The notes under the pieces are model-generated. The model was not told the DNA's origin. It saw only the letters and a program-made list of their open reading frames with translations, and ran no database searches. Shown here piece after piece: positions 48,531 through 59,362 of a stretch of DNA of 64,000 nt. Where the stretch lies: the NCBI GenBank assembly GCA_000310025.1, contig FN649726.1:1096538-1160537 (forward strand). The letters run 5' to 3'. Position 1 is the first letter of the stretch, and every line of letters begins with the position of its first letter. A program made the position numbers and the translations under genes. The DNA is from Ectocarpus siliculosus. Taxonomy: Eukaryota; Sar; Phaeophyceae; Ectocarpales; Ectocarpaceae.

Positions 48531-49242
48531 GGCACAACGTGTTTCAGTCTCACATCAGTGTCTGTCTCTCATACATTCATGGTTGGTCATTTCGCCAGCG
48601 GGTGTGCGTTGAAGACGTGGTCGTGCTGTAACGGTTGCGAGCAATACCAACTGTCAATAGCACAAAGAAGTTGGGCAAGATCCACGATCCATGATCCAAC
48701 GAGGGTAAATGTTCCTCCGCGTTCATCCGCGATCCGATCTGTCATTCCACCGTGCACCACCACCTCACCGCAAGCCCAAACTACGTGTGTGGTGTGTGGT
48801 CACTTGGCCAGTGAGTGTGCTCTGAAGACACGCAAGTGTGGTGGCGGTCTCAAACAACAGGCCCTCAGCAACAGCAGGTGGACGTATCTACTTATGGATC
48901 CGACGGGTAAACGTTTCATTGTACAGCCGACCAGCAGATCATGGCGCAGGCGGACATACGTGTCGCATCCCAAGGCATGTATCGCACAATGGGACCGTTT
49001 GACCATGCTGATGCTCGGGCACACCACAGCCTGGGTGATCGCTGCACGCGCCATTGTACATCTTACGGTCAAACACCGTTTTGTGACGAAATCTGTCACG
49101 GGTTCAGTGTGGAGCTGGTCCGAACACGGTGTACAGATTGGAGCCGCTTTTACAGTATTCTCAGTCTGTTTCCTTCGTTATCCTTCCTTTCTCGGCACTC
49201 GCTATCGCTCAATCCCAGGCAAAACCGAGCAAGGAGGAACGT
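48531..49242. other. Between repeat array 1 and the palindrome; no gene seen
   Basis: Nothing recognised. Two stretches share GGTCA(T/C)TTSGCCAG and TGTGCKYTGAAGACR (about 48,582-48,617 and 48,800-48,832), suggesting an internal duplication. Confidence 0.4.
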
Positions 49243-49316
49243 GTTGAGACGCACGATGACCACTAGACCACTAGTCAGCGCTGACTTGTGGTCTAGCGGT
49301 CATCGTGCGTCTCAAC
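49243..49316. repeat. 74-bp near-perfect palindrome
   Basis: Arms 49,243-49,271 and 49,288-49,316 are 29 bp each with one mismatch, beginning GTTGAGACGCACGATGAC. The 16-base centre is itself almost palindromic (AGTCAGC/GCTGACT). A diverged copy of the right arm (GTCATCGTGCGCCTCAAC) lies at 56,345-56,362, beyond the copia insertion. Confidence 0.9.
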
Positions 49317-49431
49317 AAAAGTTAATGCCCGTGTCCGGTCTGGCTTTGCAGGCACGAAGACGTCCCCCCAGGGTTGCCATCCCTGTGATCAGCGCTGTCT
49401 TGCCCGGAAATCGCTATCGTTACAAGAGGTT

Positions 49432-49751
49432 TGAAAGGTAAACTACGCGGGGTGCAGCAAGCACGTTCTGGACGTTACTTGGGGCACTGGGTAGTCGGCC
49501 GTGTTAGGCCGAGAGAGAGAGATTGAGAGAGAGTTGGAGAGAGAGTGGGAGAAGGAAACTTGATTGGAGAGAGACGGTGGTGGTGGTGGAGAGAGAGAGG
49601 AAGTGAGCTGCACGCACGCAAGCCTCATCACATCCGCCACGCCAAAAGGGTCCCCGTGACTGCACCGGTGGTACCCCACAACACACGAAATTACCAACAC
49701 GTATCCCCCTGGGATCCTCACGACCAGACACTGCTGCGAGTATATCTAACA
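49432..49751 (-). repeat. 3' LTR of the copia element (320 bp)
   Basis: Pairs with 55,977-56,268. It contains a GA-rich stretch and is longer by a 30-bp segment near 49,535-49,565. Confidence 0.95.
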
Positions 49752-49762
49752 TCCCCCCTGCT
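49752..49762 (-). other. Polypurine tract of the copia element
   Basis: On the minus strand GCAGGGGGGA lies directly before the 3' LTR start (TGTTAGATATAC), where plus-strand synthesis is primed. Confidence 0.8.
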
Positions 49763-50002
49763 CGCAACAGTTTCACACTGAAAACTTCGCTAACATCTGA
49801 TATCTCAACCAAAAGACGTTTTTTCCAGAATAATATGCCATCAAGATCATGCCAAAACATGAGAGAGAAAAACAATTCAAAGAAACATGAATACTGCATC
49901 GCGCGTAACAAATACTTGGCGCAGGAAATGAAAGAAAACGGGAAAGAAAACGAGAAACAAAACAAAACCAAAACACAACCCATCAGAAAAACAATAAAAT
50001 GT

Positions 50003-53000
50003 TCATGCCAAATTCATTGCAAAATCACGGTGAGACTCGAAAGCGTCCTTCGGCAAGCTCTTCGTGAGAAAATCTGCACGCTGGTACGGAGACGGCACGT
50101 GGATCACCGAAATTTCCTTCCTCTCTACCAGTTCCCTGGGAAAATGGTGCCTTACATCTATGTGCTTCGAGGTCGAGTTTGAGATGGGGTTCTGCGCTAG
50201 TTGAATCGCCCCCTGGTTGTCCTCGAAGACGGGGATGCACGGCATGCCGACCTGCGGCAACATGAAACGCCAAATCTGCCTCAAAAACAAAATCTCCTTC
50301 ACTATGTCACCAAGCGCGACGTACTCTGCTTCTGTCGTCGAAAGCGTGGCGCACTTTTGCGTTCTGGAAAACCAAGACACAGCGCCTCCTCCACACGTCA
50401 CGATTCCCCCTGATACCGACCTACGGTCTGCTGTCTTGCTTGCAAAGTCCGCATCAGCTTACCCCTGCAAGCTGAATCCTTCTACTGTACCCCTCTGAAA
50501 CGAAATACCAAAGTGACTCGTCCTCCTCGCATAGCCTAAAATATCCATCGCTGCATTCCAGTGTACCAGCTTCGGAGATGCGCAATACCTAGCTGCTGCC
50601 CTTACAGCATTCGCAATGTCTGGCCTAGTTTGAGTCGCCAGCCACATCAACGATCCTACCAGCTCACGAAACGGAAAGTCTGTCGCCACCTCATCCGCAT
50701 CAAAATCAGAAAGCTTCACCCCCGAAGACATCGGAACGCTCTTACCTCCCACTACTCCATATTCTGCTGCTAGCTCGTCCGTGAAAGTCTGCTGAGAAAT
50801 CGTCAACCTTCCGGTCTCCTTGTTCCTCTCGTAAAAGCACCCAGAATACCATCTCAACTCTCCCAGGTTCTTCACTGGCACGGACTTGCTAAGGTCGGCG
50901 CCAAACTTGTCACATCTCTCCCTCTCTCCCACAGCAAAAATATCATCTACATGTACTACCAAAATCAAAACAACACATCCATCCTCAATCAAACGAAACA
51001 CACAAGCATCGGCCATGCACTGCTCAAAACCTAACGCAACTAAACACCTCTTCAGCATTGCATGCCACTGCCTAGATGCCTGTCTCAAGCCATACAGACT
51101 CTTGCCTAGTTTTACAATCATTCCAGATAGAGCTCCACATCCCTGCGGCAAACGCATGTACACGTCTTCCTCCAACTCCGAACGCACAAAAGCTTGCTCA
51201 ATATCGAAATGACACAATTCGAGGTTCAACTCGCACGCCAACGCAGCCAACATCCTAACACACGAAACAGAAACGGTAGGCGCGTACGGCGGGCGCTGGT
51301 CTCGCAGCGTGGCGTCGATGTCTTCCCGGTTGGCGAGGAGCGTGGCAAATGCGAGTGGAAAGCCCGCTCCTCCAGCCCCCGGGTCCACCGCTGCGAGTGC
51401 TCCCGCCTGTTCTCCGGCCCCCGCTCCCCCCGGCTCTCCGGCCTCCGCCCCCCCCAGCTCCCTGCGCTCCTCATCCACCGCGCTCCGAGCCTCCAGCATC
51501 GACACCAGAGTGTTCTTGTCTAGCATCGAGATGAGTCCTGTGCTGTGCCTCGTGCCCGATCTCGTACGGCTTGGCAGCCGCGGGTCTATCATACCCTCGG
51601 CCTTTGTACCCGGGCGAAGCTGCCACATGGCGTGAGCCGTAAGCGGGGGCATCGCGGGGTCCGGCGGCGGCGGCTGGTCTGGATCGAGGGTCGCCAACGG
51701 TGACGGCGAAGAGGCAGAAGACGGCTGGCCAGGGGCGGGGGTCGCCGACGGTAGCGGCGAAGTGGCAGAGGGCGGCTGTGAAGGCGTGGGAGCGGACGGC
51801 GGCGTGGTCGCTGGCGGCGGCGTTGCGGCAGGTGGCGTTGCGGCAGTCGAAGGCGTCGGTGCTGGGCCAAAGTTGATCGAGACGACCGGCGGCGTGAACG
51901 GGGGGGGTGTCGGTGCAGCGGTGATACCAGCGGAACCCCCCTCGCCGGCTGGCGCCGACGTCATCCACGACACGTTGTTGGTGTAGACGACGCGACCGGT
52001 GGACGCCTTGAGGACCTTGACGGTGCCGCTCGGGTGGTTGTCGCCGCCGTTCAGGTAGAAGCAGAGGGTGGCCTGGTCGTCGAGCTTGGTGCGGCGATCC
52101 TCGCGCATGAAGCCGGGCTGGAAGAACGGCAGTACGCGGAACGGCCCTTGCTCGCCGGTGAACATCTCGTGCGGCGAGCGCCGCCCGGGGTTGGCCTTGG
52201 TCGCCGACTGGTTAGGAGCGTCGGCGGCCCACTTCGCCGATTCCATCCAAAGACGGTCACCGCGCTCGTCGAGGCCGGGGATGGAGGCGAAGTCGACGTT
52301 GAACACACGGCCAGCGCTGCGGCGGGCGGCCATGCCAGCCTTCATAATCCGCCAGATGGCGCTCTCAACGACGCCGTTGTACTTCGGAGTGCCAGGCGGG
52401 GTGAACTCGACGCCGATGTCGTTGTCGTCGCAGAATTGCCGGAAGTCGCCACGGGTCCACTCGGTGCCGTTGTCGACGCGGAAACACTCGATGCGCCCGA
52501 GGTCGTACCGCCCCACGTCCGCCAGCAGCCTTTTCGTTGCCGCCAGCGCGTCGGACTTCCGCCGGAGACCGTAGACCTTGTTCCACCGCGAGGCGCTGTC
52601 GACGGCGACGAACAGGTAGAGGTTGCCGCCCAGGGAAGGCACCAGCGGTCCACACAAGTCCAGGTGAACACGCCCGAGTGGCTTGGACGCCCGCGCTCCC
52701 GGCCCCCGCGGCACCGACCCTCGCCTGCCCTTCGCCTTCATGCAGTCCGTGCACGGTTCCAGCTTGCCGGTGAGCACGATGCCTCTCTGCTGGGCGGTTT
52801 CTCTCAAAAGGGGCTCGCAAGCGTGGGCAAGGGAGTCGTGGAAGCGGTTGATGTCAACGGACTTTTCAGTCGAACCAAGAGCAAACGGGGACGCACCAGG
52901 GCCAAGCGCGGCCGCACCCAAGTCAAAATCAGCACCCCCATCAATGCTATCCAAAACAGCAGCTACATTCGCAGCATCAGTCTCAGGGATAAACGCGGGG

Positions 53001-54267
53001 AAAAACTCTTGATACGGGGTGCCATCATAGCCATCCATGAGCTGCTCGTCGGTGAGCACACTCGTGTCTCCAAGATCCATACCCGGAAAAGTACCCACAC
53101 AAACAAACTCGGACGCCGAAGAAGGTACTACGCCGGCAGAGCCGGCGGGCGGGACGATCTCACTCGCAGGTACTACACTGGTGGGACCAGTGGGCGTGAC
53201 GCTATCAGTCGAAGGTACTACGCTTGCAGAGCCAGCGGGAGGGAAACGCAACACGGACACCAATGATTCCGCGGAGCCCCCTTTTTGGGAAGGGGAACGC
53301 GTGGAGCCAACGGCGGGGGCGGAATCGGGGGCAGCCACGAATGCAGGCAAAGCAGAAGAGTCTACTATAGTCGCAGATGGGTCGTATGGTAACCGCATGG
53401 CATATGCTGCAGACGCTTTTTCCTCCCTAGCAAATAGCAGTCCATTTTGGAGGGTTGCACCACGCTCGTCGTGCAGGATTTGTTGCTTTCGAGAAACTGC
53501 ATGCGTTGAAAACAAATTGAAGCTCAGGTTCTCTACTACAGACACGTCAGTCAGCTTAACACACATCGTCGTTTTTTCACCGTTCTCATCCTCCTGAAAG
53601 AAACTAAGGTTGATGCTACCGATAGCTTGCACTTCTAGCAGTCGACCATCACCTACGACGACATAACACACATCGTCGTTTTTTCACCGTTCTCATCCTC
53701 CTGAAAGAAACTAAGGTTGATGCTACCGATAGCTTGCACTTCTAGCAGTCGACCATCACCTACGACGACATACTTCCTATTTGCGGGGATCTCCTGCAGA
53801 TCGTACATGTGTAGGCTACTGTTGGTAAAACTGTTGCTTGCACCTGAATCAGCTACCCATCTCTCGCTACCAGGCGGCCCCTCACTAGATTCCACACTCA
53901 GCAAAGACGAAGCAGACGCAGCAGACTCAACTCCAATCGTCACTCCTATCCTACCAAAAAAATCTTCGGGGTGAGACTTGCCTAGGGGCACCGATTGTGC
54001 CGTGCAGAGGTGGAGGTAGCCCGAAGATGGAGGCGCGCCAGGAGAAGGGGCAGAAGACGAGGAGGAAGCGGCGCTGCTGCTGCCCGCGGGGGGGGGCTGA
54101 CGTGGCTGCTCGGATGATGAATCTTGACCGGCGGGAGGGTAGTAGACGTAGTGGATCCCGCCGTCAGATGAACGGCTGTCTTCGTACCCGGAGGAGGAGT
54201 TGCTGTAGCTGTCCCCGCCGCCGGCGTAGTGGGCGTACCCGGCGTCGTGGTAGCCGTCGTCGTAGGA
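50003..54267 (-). pseudogene. Copia pol: protease, integrase, RT, RNase H with several lesions
   Basis: After the TAG at 54,268-54,270 the gag frame stays open to the protease (WVADSGAS, DSG near 53,850), then is shifted by a tandem duplication of 107 bp (53,557-53,663 / 53,664-53,770). The frame from 53,671 encodes the zinc-binding HDSLAH...CTDC motif, integrase D/D/E (VHLDLCGP, RVDNGTEW, NGVVESA), a Pro/Ala-rich linker, RT (FDIEQAFV, YGLRQA, HVDD) and the connection. It ends at TAA 50,459-50,461, inside the entry to RNase H where relatives have a Tyr codon. The same frame resumes with TEAEYVAL and EDNQGA to 50,003. RT seems to lack the finger region upstream of YAPTVSV. Confidence 0.93.
53557..53770 (-). 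repeat. 107-bp perfect tandem duplication inside pol
   Basis: Copies 53,557-53,663 and 53,664-53,770 appear identical by eye. 107 is not a multiple of three, so the frame changes between protease and the rest of pol. Identity implies a recent event. Confidence 0.95.
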
Positions 54268-55881
54268 CTAGCCTTCGTCGTAGTCGCCGTAATCTTCGTA
54301 GTAGCCACCATCATCGTGGGCGTAGTACACAACGTACGCCTGCTCTCTTCCGTGGCCAGAACGCGCGTGCCCCGGGCCTCTCCCTGCCCGATCTCTCTCG
54401 GCACGCCCGTCGCTGCTGTGGCGTCCCGCGGGCCCACGACCCCCCGGGTGACGCCCCAGACGACCACCAGGCCCGCGTCCACGAAGAAGTCGCGGGGGGG
54501 GTGAGGCTTGGCTCCAGCCACCGCCACCATGACCGGTGTGGTGCTGCTGCTCTATCCTCACCCATCGCCCGCCACCGCGGCCGGGTCCCGGCGGCGGTCT
54601 ACCCCCTCGCTGGCTACCGCCGCCACCGCGGCTGCCGCCGCCCGAGCGACGTTCCTCGGCGCCCTCTCTCGAACGCGCACGCCGCAGTTGCTGCTGGAGA
54701 CGACACTGCTCGTTGGTGTGAAGCTCGGACTGGTGGTAGCGGCAAAATCCGCCGGGGTCGTCGTTGAACACGTCACTATTTTTCTTCTCTCCGTCACGAT
54801 TTTGGCCGCCAGCTGCTGCCTGACCGCCGTCTTGACCCCAGGATGCCCCCCCACTGCCCCCGCCGCGCCGGCCCATGCCGGATGCGGCGAGAGCGAGCTC
54901 CACCTCGCGCCTCTCCCCCTTGCTCCTCTCGCGCTCCATCTCCACGTGGGCGTCCCTCACCACAGTCTCAAGGGTACGCAACGTCAGGACATCATGGGCA
55001 AGCAGTATTCCTTTTTGCACGGCATACAACGAAGAGGGAAGGCCACGAGCAATGTCTTTGTTGACATCTGTTTCATCCTTAATCGTGCCTACAGATGCGA
55101 GACGCAGGCGAAGGGCCTCTGAGCGGGCAATGTAATCCTGTGGACTCTCGGATTCTTTCATCTCCAACTCCTTCCAGTCCTGCTCCAACCTCGACTTTTC
55201 TGACTGCTGTTTCTCCTGATAGAACTTGGTCACTATTTTCCAGCCCTTTTCGGGGCTCTCACACGCCAGAATCAAGCTCTGAATCGGGGGATACATAGCC
55301 TTGCTTAATGGGATATTCCACAGTTTGAAAGACTTGTCTACCACTTCATTTCCAAAAAGTCTCCGAAGGTCTCCTACATTCACACCCCTCTTCCCGACCT
55401 TGACCTCGACCTCTAGTTCCAACGCATCATGCACACCCTCCTCCTGATAATATGAAATCATCTTACCAAGAAAAATATCAAACATAATGTACAAGTCCTG
55501 CTCCTTCTTTACACTACCAAGCCAAGGTTCGATTTCTGAGCCTGGATTGACACGTAACGTGCCTGAGCGGGCAAAGCCCTGTTGTTGAGCGATGGCCTCA
55601 GCTGTCGCCTTGGCCGCTTGCGCCACGATGTGTGCGACGCTGCTGGGGTAGTTGAATGTGGCTGGTGTACTCTGGCTGGAGGGTGATGGTTGGTTGCCAG
55701 TAGGTGGGACTGGGTTGCCGGTTGGAGTGGCTGGGTTGCCGGCTGGTGGTTGGGCAATGGTGACTTCACCCTCGTTGATCCTGTTGGCTTCGAGTTCGGC
55801 TTGCACTCGTTGCTGGACGATCTCCTCCACTTTGTGTTGTAGCTCTTCCCCGCTGAGGGCCGAGAGGTCGATGTCCTCCAT
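54268..55881 (-). CDS. Copia Gag, 537 residues
   Basis: The frame starts at ATG 55,881, about 95 bp inside the 5' LTR, and ends in TAG. Gag forms the particle that packages element RNA. The N-terminal 100 residues are Pro/Gln-rich. Residues about 110-335 form a helical capsid-like region (FYQEKQQSEKSRLEQDWKEL, SPQDYIARSEALRLRL). At 380-393 a CX2HX4HX4C motif (CRYHQSELHTNEQC) replaces the usual CCHC knuckle. The C-terminus is Gly/Arg-rich then Tyr/Asp-rich. The same frame continues past the TAG for another ~190 codons with the Tyr/Asp/Ser-rich character unchanged, so gag and pol were probably one polyprotein or are joined by stop read-through. Confidence 0.93.
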   Translation of the reverse strand: MEDIDLSALSGEELQHKVEEIVQQRVQAELEANRINEGEVTIAQPPAGNPATPTGNPVPPTGNQPSPSSQSTPATFNYPSSVAHIVAQAAKATAEAIAQQQGFARSGTLRVNPGSEIEPWLGSVKKEQDLYIMFDIFLGKMISYYQEEGVHDALELEVEVKVGKRGVNVGDLRRLFGNEVVDKSFKLWNIPLSKAMYPPIQSLILACESPEKGWKIVTKFYQEKQQSEKSRLEQDWKELEMKESESPQDYIARSEALRLRLASVGTIKDETDVNKDIARGLPSSLYAVQKGILLAHDVLTLRTLETVVRDAHVEMERERSKGERREVELALAASGMGRRGGGSGGASWGQDGGQAAAGGQNRDGEKKNSDVFNDDPGGFCRYHQSELHTNEQCRLQQQLRRARSREGAEERRSGGGSRGGGGSQRGGRPPPGPGRGGGRWVRIEQQHHTGHGGGGWSQASPPPRLLRGRGPGGRLGRHPGGRGPAGRHSSDGRAERDRAGRGPGHARSGHGREQAYVVYYAHDDGGYYEDYGDYDEG

Positions 55882-55976
55882 GATGTTTGGTGTTGTGGGA
55901 GTCTACCGATTGCGCGTGACTGCACAACCCCCGGATGGCTACGCCCGCGCGCAGATACCGTGATATCGCACTAGTG

Positions 55977-56268
55977 TGAAAGGTAAACTACGCGGGGTGC
56001 AGCAAGCACGTTCTGGACGTTACTTGGGGCACTGGGTAGTCGGCCGTGTTAGGCCGAGAGAGAGAGATTGAGAGAGGGTTCGAGAGAGACGGTGGTGGTG
56101 GTGGAGAGAGAGAGGAAGTGAGCTGCACGCGCACGCAAGCCTCATCACATCCGCCACGCCAAAAGGGTCCCCGTGACTGCACCGGTGGTACCCCACAACA
56201 CACGAAATTACCAACACGTATCCCCCTGGGATCCTCACGACCAGACACTGCTGCGAGTATATCTAACA
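55977..56268 (-). repeat. 5' LTR of the copia element (292 bp)
   Basis: Pairs with 49,432-49,751, with the same termini and GA-rich core. Confidence 0.95.
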
Positions 56269-56689
56269 AGGTTCATCGGCTTATTTTGCGAAGCCTGTTT
56301 CCCCAGGCTTTTTCTTCCTCTTAAACTTCGCTGACTACAGTAGTCATCGTGCGCCTCAACAGAATGCTTGCACATCGCTTGCTGTGCTGTTACTATATCC
56401 ATTGTACCGCTATACCTGCCTACAGTCGGAATACCAGGAATCTGAGCAGTGGTCGGGATATTCCTGAAAGATGTACTACCCGCCCAGATGGTATCTTAGT
56501 CCAAGGGTCCAAAGACCAGGAACCCTACCCATCAGGTACGGGACATCTGAGGTGTGCTTGTAGCCGGGCGAAATTTCATGTGTCTCGACACCTATGTAAA
56601 CAGTCAAATAGGAAATGAAAGATGCTTTTGCAAATTTGAGAAAAAACAACTATGACCAGTTGCCCAGGTTGGTCTCTCGTGAGGCCTTC

Positions 56690-58580
56690 CTCGCGCTGGA
56701 TGGATGAGTGAATATTGCTCCAAGGAGAGGCATAACCAAAGCATGGTACAGTAGGTGGCTGAGGCCGAGGAAAGGTTGGAATGCTGCTGAAAGATTTAGA
56801 AGGAGATGCCGGCTGGGCACCAGAGGACGGTGGCGGGATGGAGCAGCGTCGGTTTCGGGCGTGGCTAGGCTATTTTTGGCAGTGGGCGGGGAAGCGGTGG
56901 TCCCGACCGGTCGTAGTTGGTTTCCTGCAGAAAATGGGTGCTGTTATTGTGGTGAAAATTGCAACGTTGTTGTGGTTTGGCCTCTTGCATCTCGAGTTGC
57001 CTAGGAAAAGCACAACCATATTAGACAACATGAGACCATCTGACCAGTCAGCCAGACGTCGCTGTTTTGCAATGGTGTAATTTTATCTAATGAAGGATCC
57101 CCACACGAGTTCGAACACCGGCTGGATCACTTTTCTTTGCATTAAAATTACCATTGCAAAACAGCGACGTCTAGCGAGGGGTCCATCCCCGGAGATTCCT
57201 ACTCTCAGTCCCAGTGATTAAGCCGCAAGCTCAAGTGATCCAGCAGGGTGCTAATGAGCTCTGAGCATATCTCTTATTTTTACTAGATAAAATTAGACCA
57301 CTGGTCGGATGGTCTAATACTATCTACTGTAATAAACCACATCATGATACGGTGCGTCGCTGGGGCCAAGTCAGGCTCGGAAATGATGCTAAAGAGGTAG
57401 AGCGGGAGATGCTGGCTGGGCGGGCACCAGAGCCGACCTTGTCTGGCATTGGTCGCATGGAGGTTTGTAGGGAGGGTGGCGGGGTGGGGGTGAGAAAGGG
57501 TTGGGTAGGTGGGGCGGGTATTGGCAGTGGGCGTAAATAAATGCGGTAGTCCCGACTGGCCGCAGTTGTTTTCCTTTAGCAATCGACGTGGTTGCGGCAG
57601 CATGGCTTGGCAACATCGTGGTGGCTTTCATTACTACGTTCCGTTGAATTGTCAAGCATAAGCTCAACCCCATTGTGGCACAGTAGGTGATTAAGGGCAA
57701 GTGAGGGGTGGGAATGGTTGTGAGAGCTAGAGAAGGGGATGACGTCCGGGCACCAGACGAAACCGAATCTAACGTTGGCGGAATGGGCGGCGGCGAAGAG
57801 AGTAGCGGGATGGGAGCGTGTCTGGATATGGGCGGAGGGCGACGTCAGCTGTGAGCGGTGGGTGAGGAAGGGGTGGAGGGGTGGTCCCGGTTAGTAGTGG
57901 CTGGTGGTTAGCTTGTGCAAAAATACTTTGTTGTCGTGGTCTACATCGCATCACGTTTGTAATGGGCGGCTTGAACCTTGCCTTCTCCAAAGGAGACGCA
58001 CACCAATAATATGGTACTTTGTTGTTGGTTGAGGCCAAGCGCGGGTTGTCTTGATGCTGTGAGGTAGAGAAGCAAATTCCGGTTAGTCACCAGAGGCGAT
58101 CGTGTCTGACGTTGCTAGCAAGGAGGTTTACGAGCAGAGTGACGGAATGGGGCCGCGGGTGGGGGCTCGGATGGGGGCTCGTCGGGGTTTGGACGGGGTG
58201 GGTCGGCCGTATTGGCAGCGGACGGGGAAGGAATGGACCCGACTGCTAGTGGCTGGTTTCCCACAGCAAATGGGTATTGTTGTCGCGGTGCTGCTCGCAA
58301 CGTTGTGGCTTGTCGGCGCTTTGAATATTGACTTCTCAACGATAGGCACAACCAAAACTGGTGCAAAACGTATAGTTAAGGCCAGTGAGGGTCGGGGATG
58401 ATGCTGGAACGTGGAGGGTGGGATGCCGGCTGGTTGGTCACCCGAGGTGACCGTATCTGGCGTTGGTGGCATGAGGTTGGCGAGGGGTGTGGCGGGACGG
58501 GGCCTCATGGTGAGGGCGGGGTGGCGGGTGTAGATGTTGGCTGTGGGTGGGGAAATGGTTGGTGTTTTGCCGTACCAGTG
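56690..58580 (+). repeat. Tandem array of the same repeat (array 2, about five units)
   Basis: The marker motif recurs near 56,745, 57,345, 57,677, 58,013 and 58,360. Units are 332-347 bp, and the double spacing at the start is filled by a MITE-like insertion. Orientation and sequence blocks match array 1. Confidence 0.83.
57015..57325. mobile_element. MITE-like element inside repeat array 2
   Basis: Outer inverted ends: TATTAGAC..GACCATCTGACCAGT near 57,019-57,049 and its complement near 57,291-57,320. Inner inverted repeat of 23 perfect bases, starting AGACGTCGCTGTTTTGC, at 57,054-57,077 and 57,150-57,172. It carries no coding capacity and interrupts a repeat unit. A stretch ACGAGTTCGAACACC resembles a Pol III B-box. 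Confidence 0.65.
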
Positions 58581-59035
58581 ATTGATCAACAACCGTTGAG
58601 CGTTTCCCGGATACATATCCCGAATCATCAAACATCCCAGAATTCATTCAAAAGTCTTGTGGCAAGTATCGAAAACGATGCGCTCAAACACGCACTTTCC
58701 CCCCCTGGCAGGTGCAATCTTGGTTCAGCGAGCACCTCCAAAACTGTATACCACTTTCAAGACACACGTTCGCGGCTGCCAGATTCTCCCTTCGCCCACG
58801 CTCAGTTGACAACGGGTTTCGGACCCTGATTGCTGTGACGACCGTGAACAAGAGGGGATGAACGCTGAACCGATGGGGAGAGCTGGCCTTCAAAACGTGC
58901 TCCTCGTTCTTTTCAGTGTGATGGATGGGGTGGATTTGGACCGGTCTTTTCGGGAAGGGTTCAAGTTTGCGACCATATTTCTTGTCGCTAGCTGGCCCGT
59001 CGTTCTTTCCACCGTAGCTTCATCTGTATTCCTAC
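58575..59035 (+). repeat. Segmental duplication, copy 2 (partner at 36,705-37,240)
   Basis: It carries the same ordered blocks as copy 1, directly after array 2. Confidence 0.6.
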
Positions 59036-59329
59036 AGTAGGTCCTTGGCGCTCACTGGCCCTGTATACCGCGACACCGTAGCTGTCCATGGTAGATAAAT
59101 GCATATGCGCTGCGGTCACCAAAATTACACACGCGCGTGTCCACCTGCTGAAGTCTACGGTATCCTGGTTGTAGTTTCGCCACCTGTACGTTGTTATCAC
59201 GCTCCCGGGTTCTTGTCGAGAGCGTCTTGCACAGAAGAGGAGTGATTCAAGTCTTTTTGCCATTCAATTTGTGAGATTTTGCCGAGAGGAAAGGATCTCC
59301 GGTAACAATCACGTACGTATGTACGTACA

Positions 59330-59362
59330 TAGATCCCGGAGATCCCGGAGATCCCGGAGATA
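59330..59362 (+). repeat. 9-bp unit AGATCCCGG repeated
   Basis: Three full head-to-tail copies, preceded by a GTAC-rich stretch. Confidence 0.85.

Larger units (their letters stand above)
49432..56268 (-). mobile_element. Ty1/copia LTR retrotransposon, 6,837 bp, coding region broken
   Basis: Two LTRs begin and end TG...CA in element orientation, and a 5-bp target duplication AGGTT lies at 49,427-49,431 and 56,269-56,273. Order in the element is 5' LTR (right), gag, protease, integrase, reverse transcriptase, RNase H, polypurine tract, 3' LTR (left). Integrase before reverse transcriptase defines copia (Pseudoviridae type). LTRs differ by a 30-bp and a 2-bp indel and a few substitutions, so insertion is fairly recent. 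The primer site next to the 5' LTR does not clearly match initiator tRNA-Met by eye. A TAG after gag, a 107-bp duplication, a TAA in RNase H and an apparently shortened RT suggest it cannot move by itself. Confidence 0.96.

Noticed and set aside
47121-48612. Trp/Gly-rich plus-strand and Pro/Thr-rich minus-strand frames in the tandem arrays
   Set aside because: Not conserved between repeat units; they reflect G-rich repeat composition.
52034-53266. 410-codon plus-strand open frame
   Set aside because: It lies antisense to integrase codons of the copia pol in GC-rich DNA; the minus frame carries the catalytic motifs.
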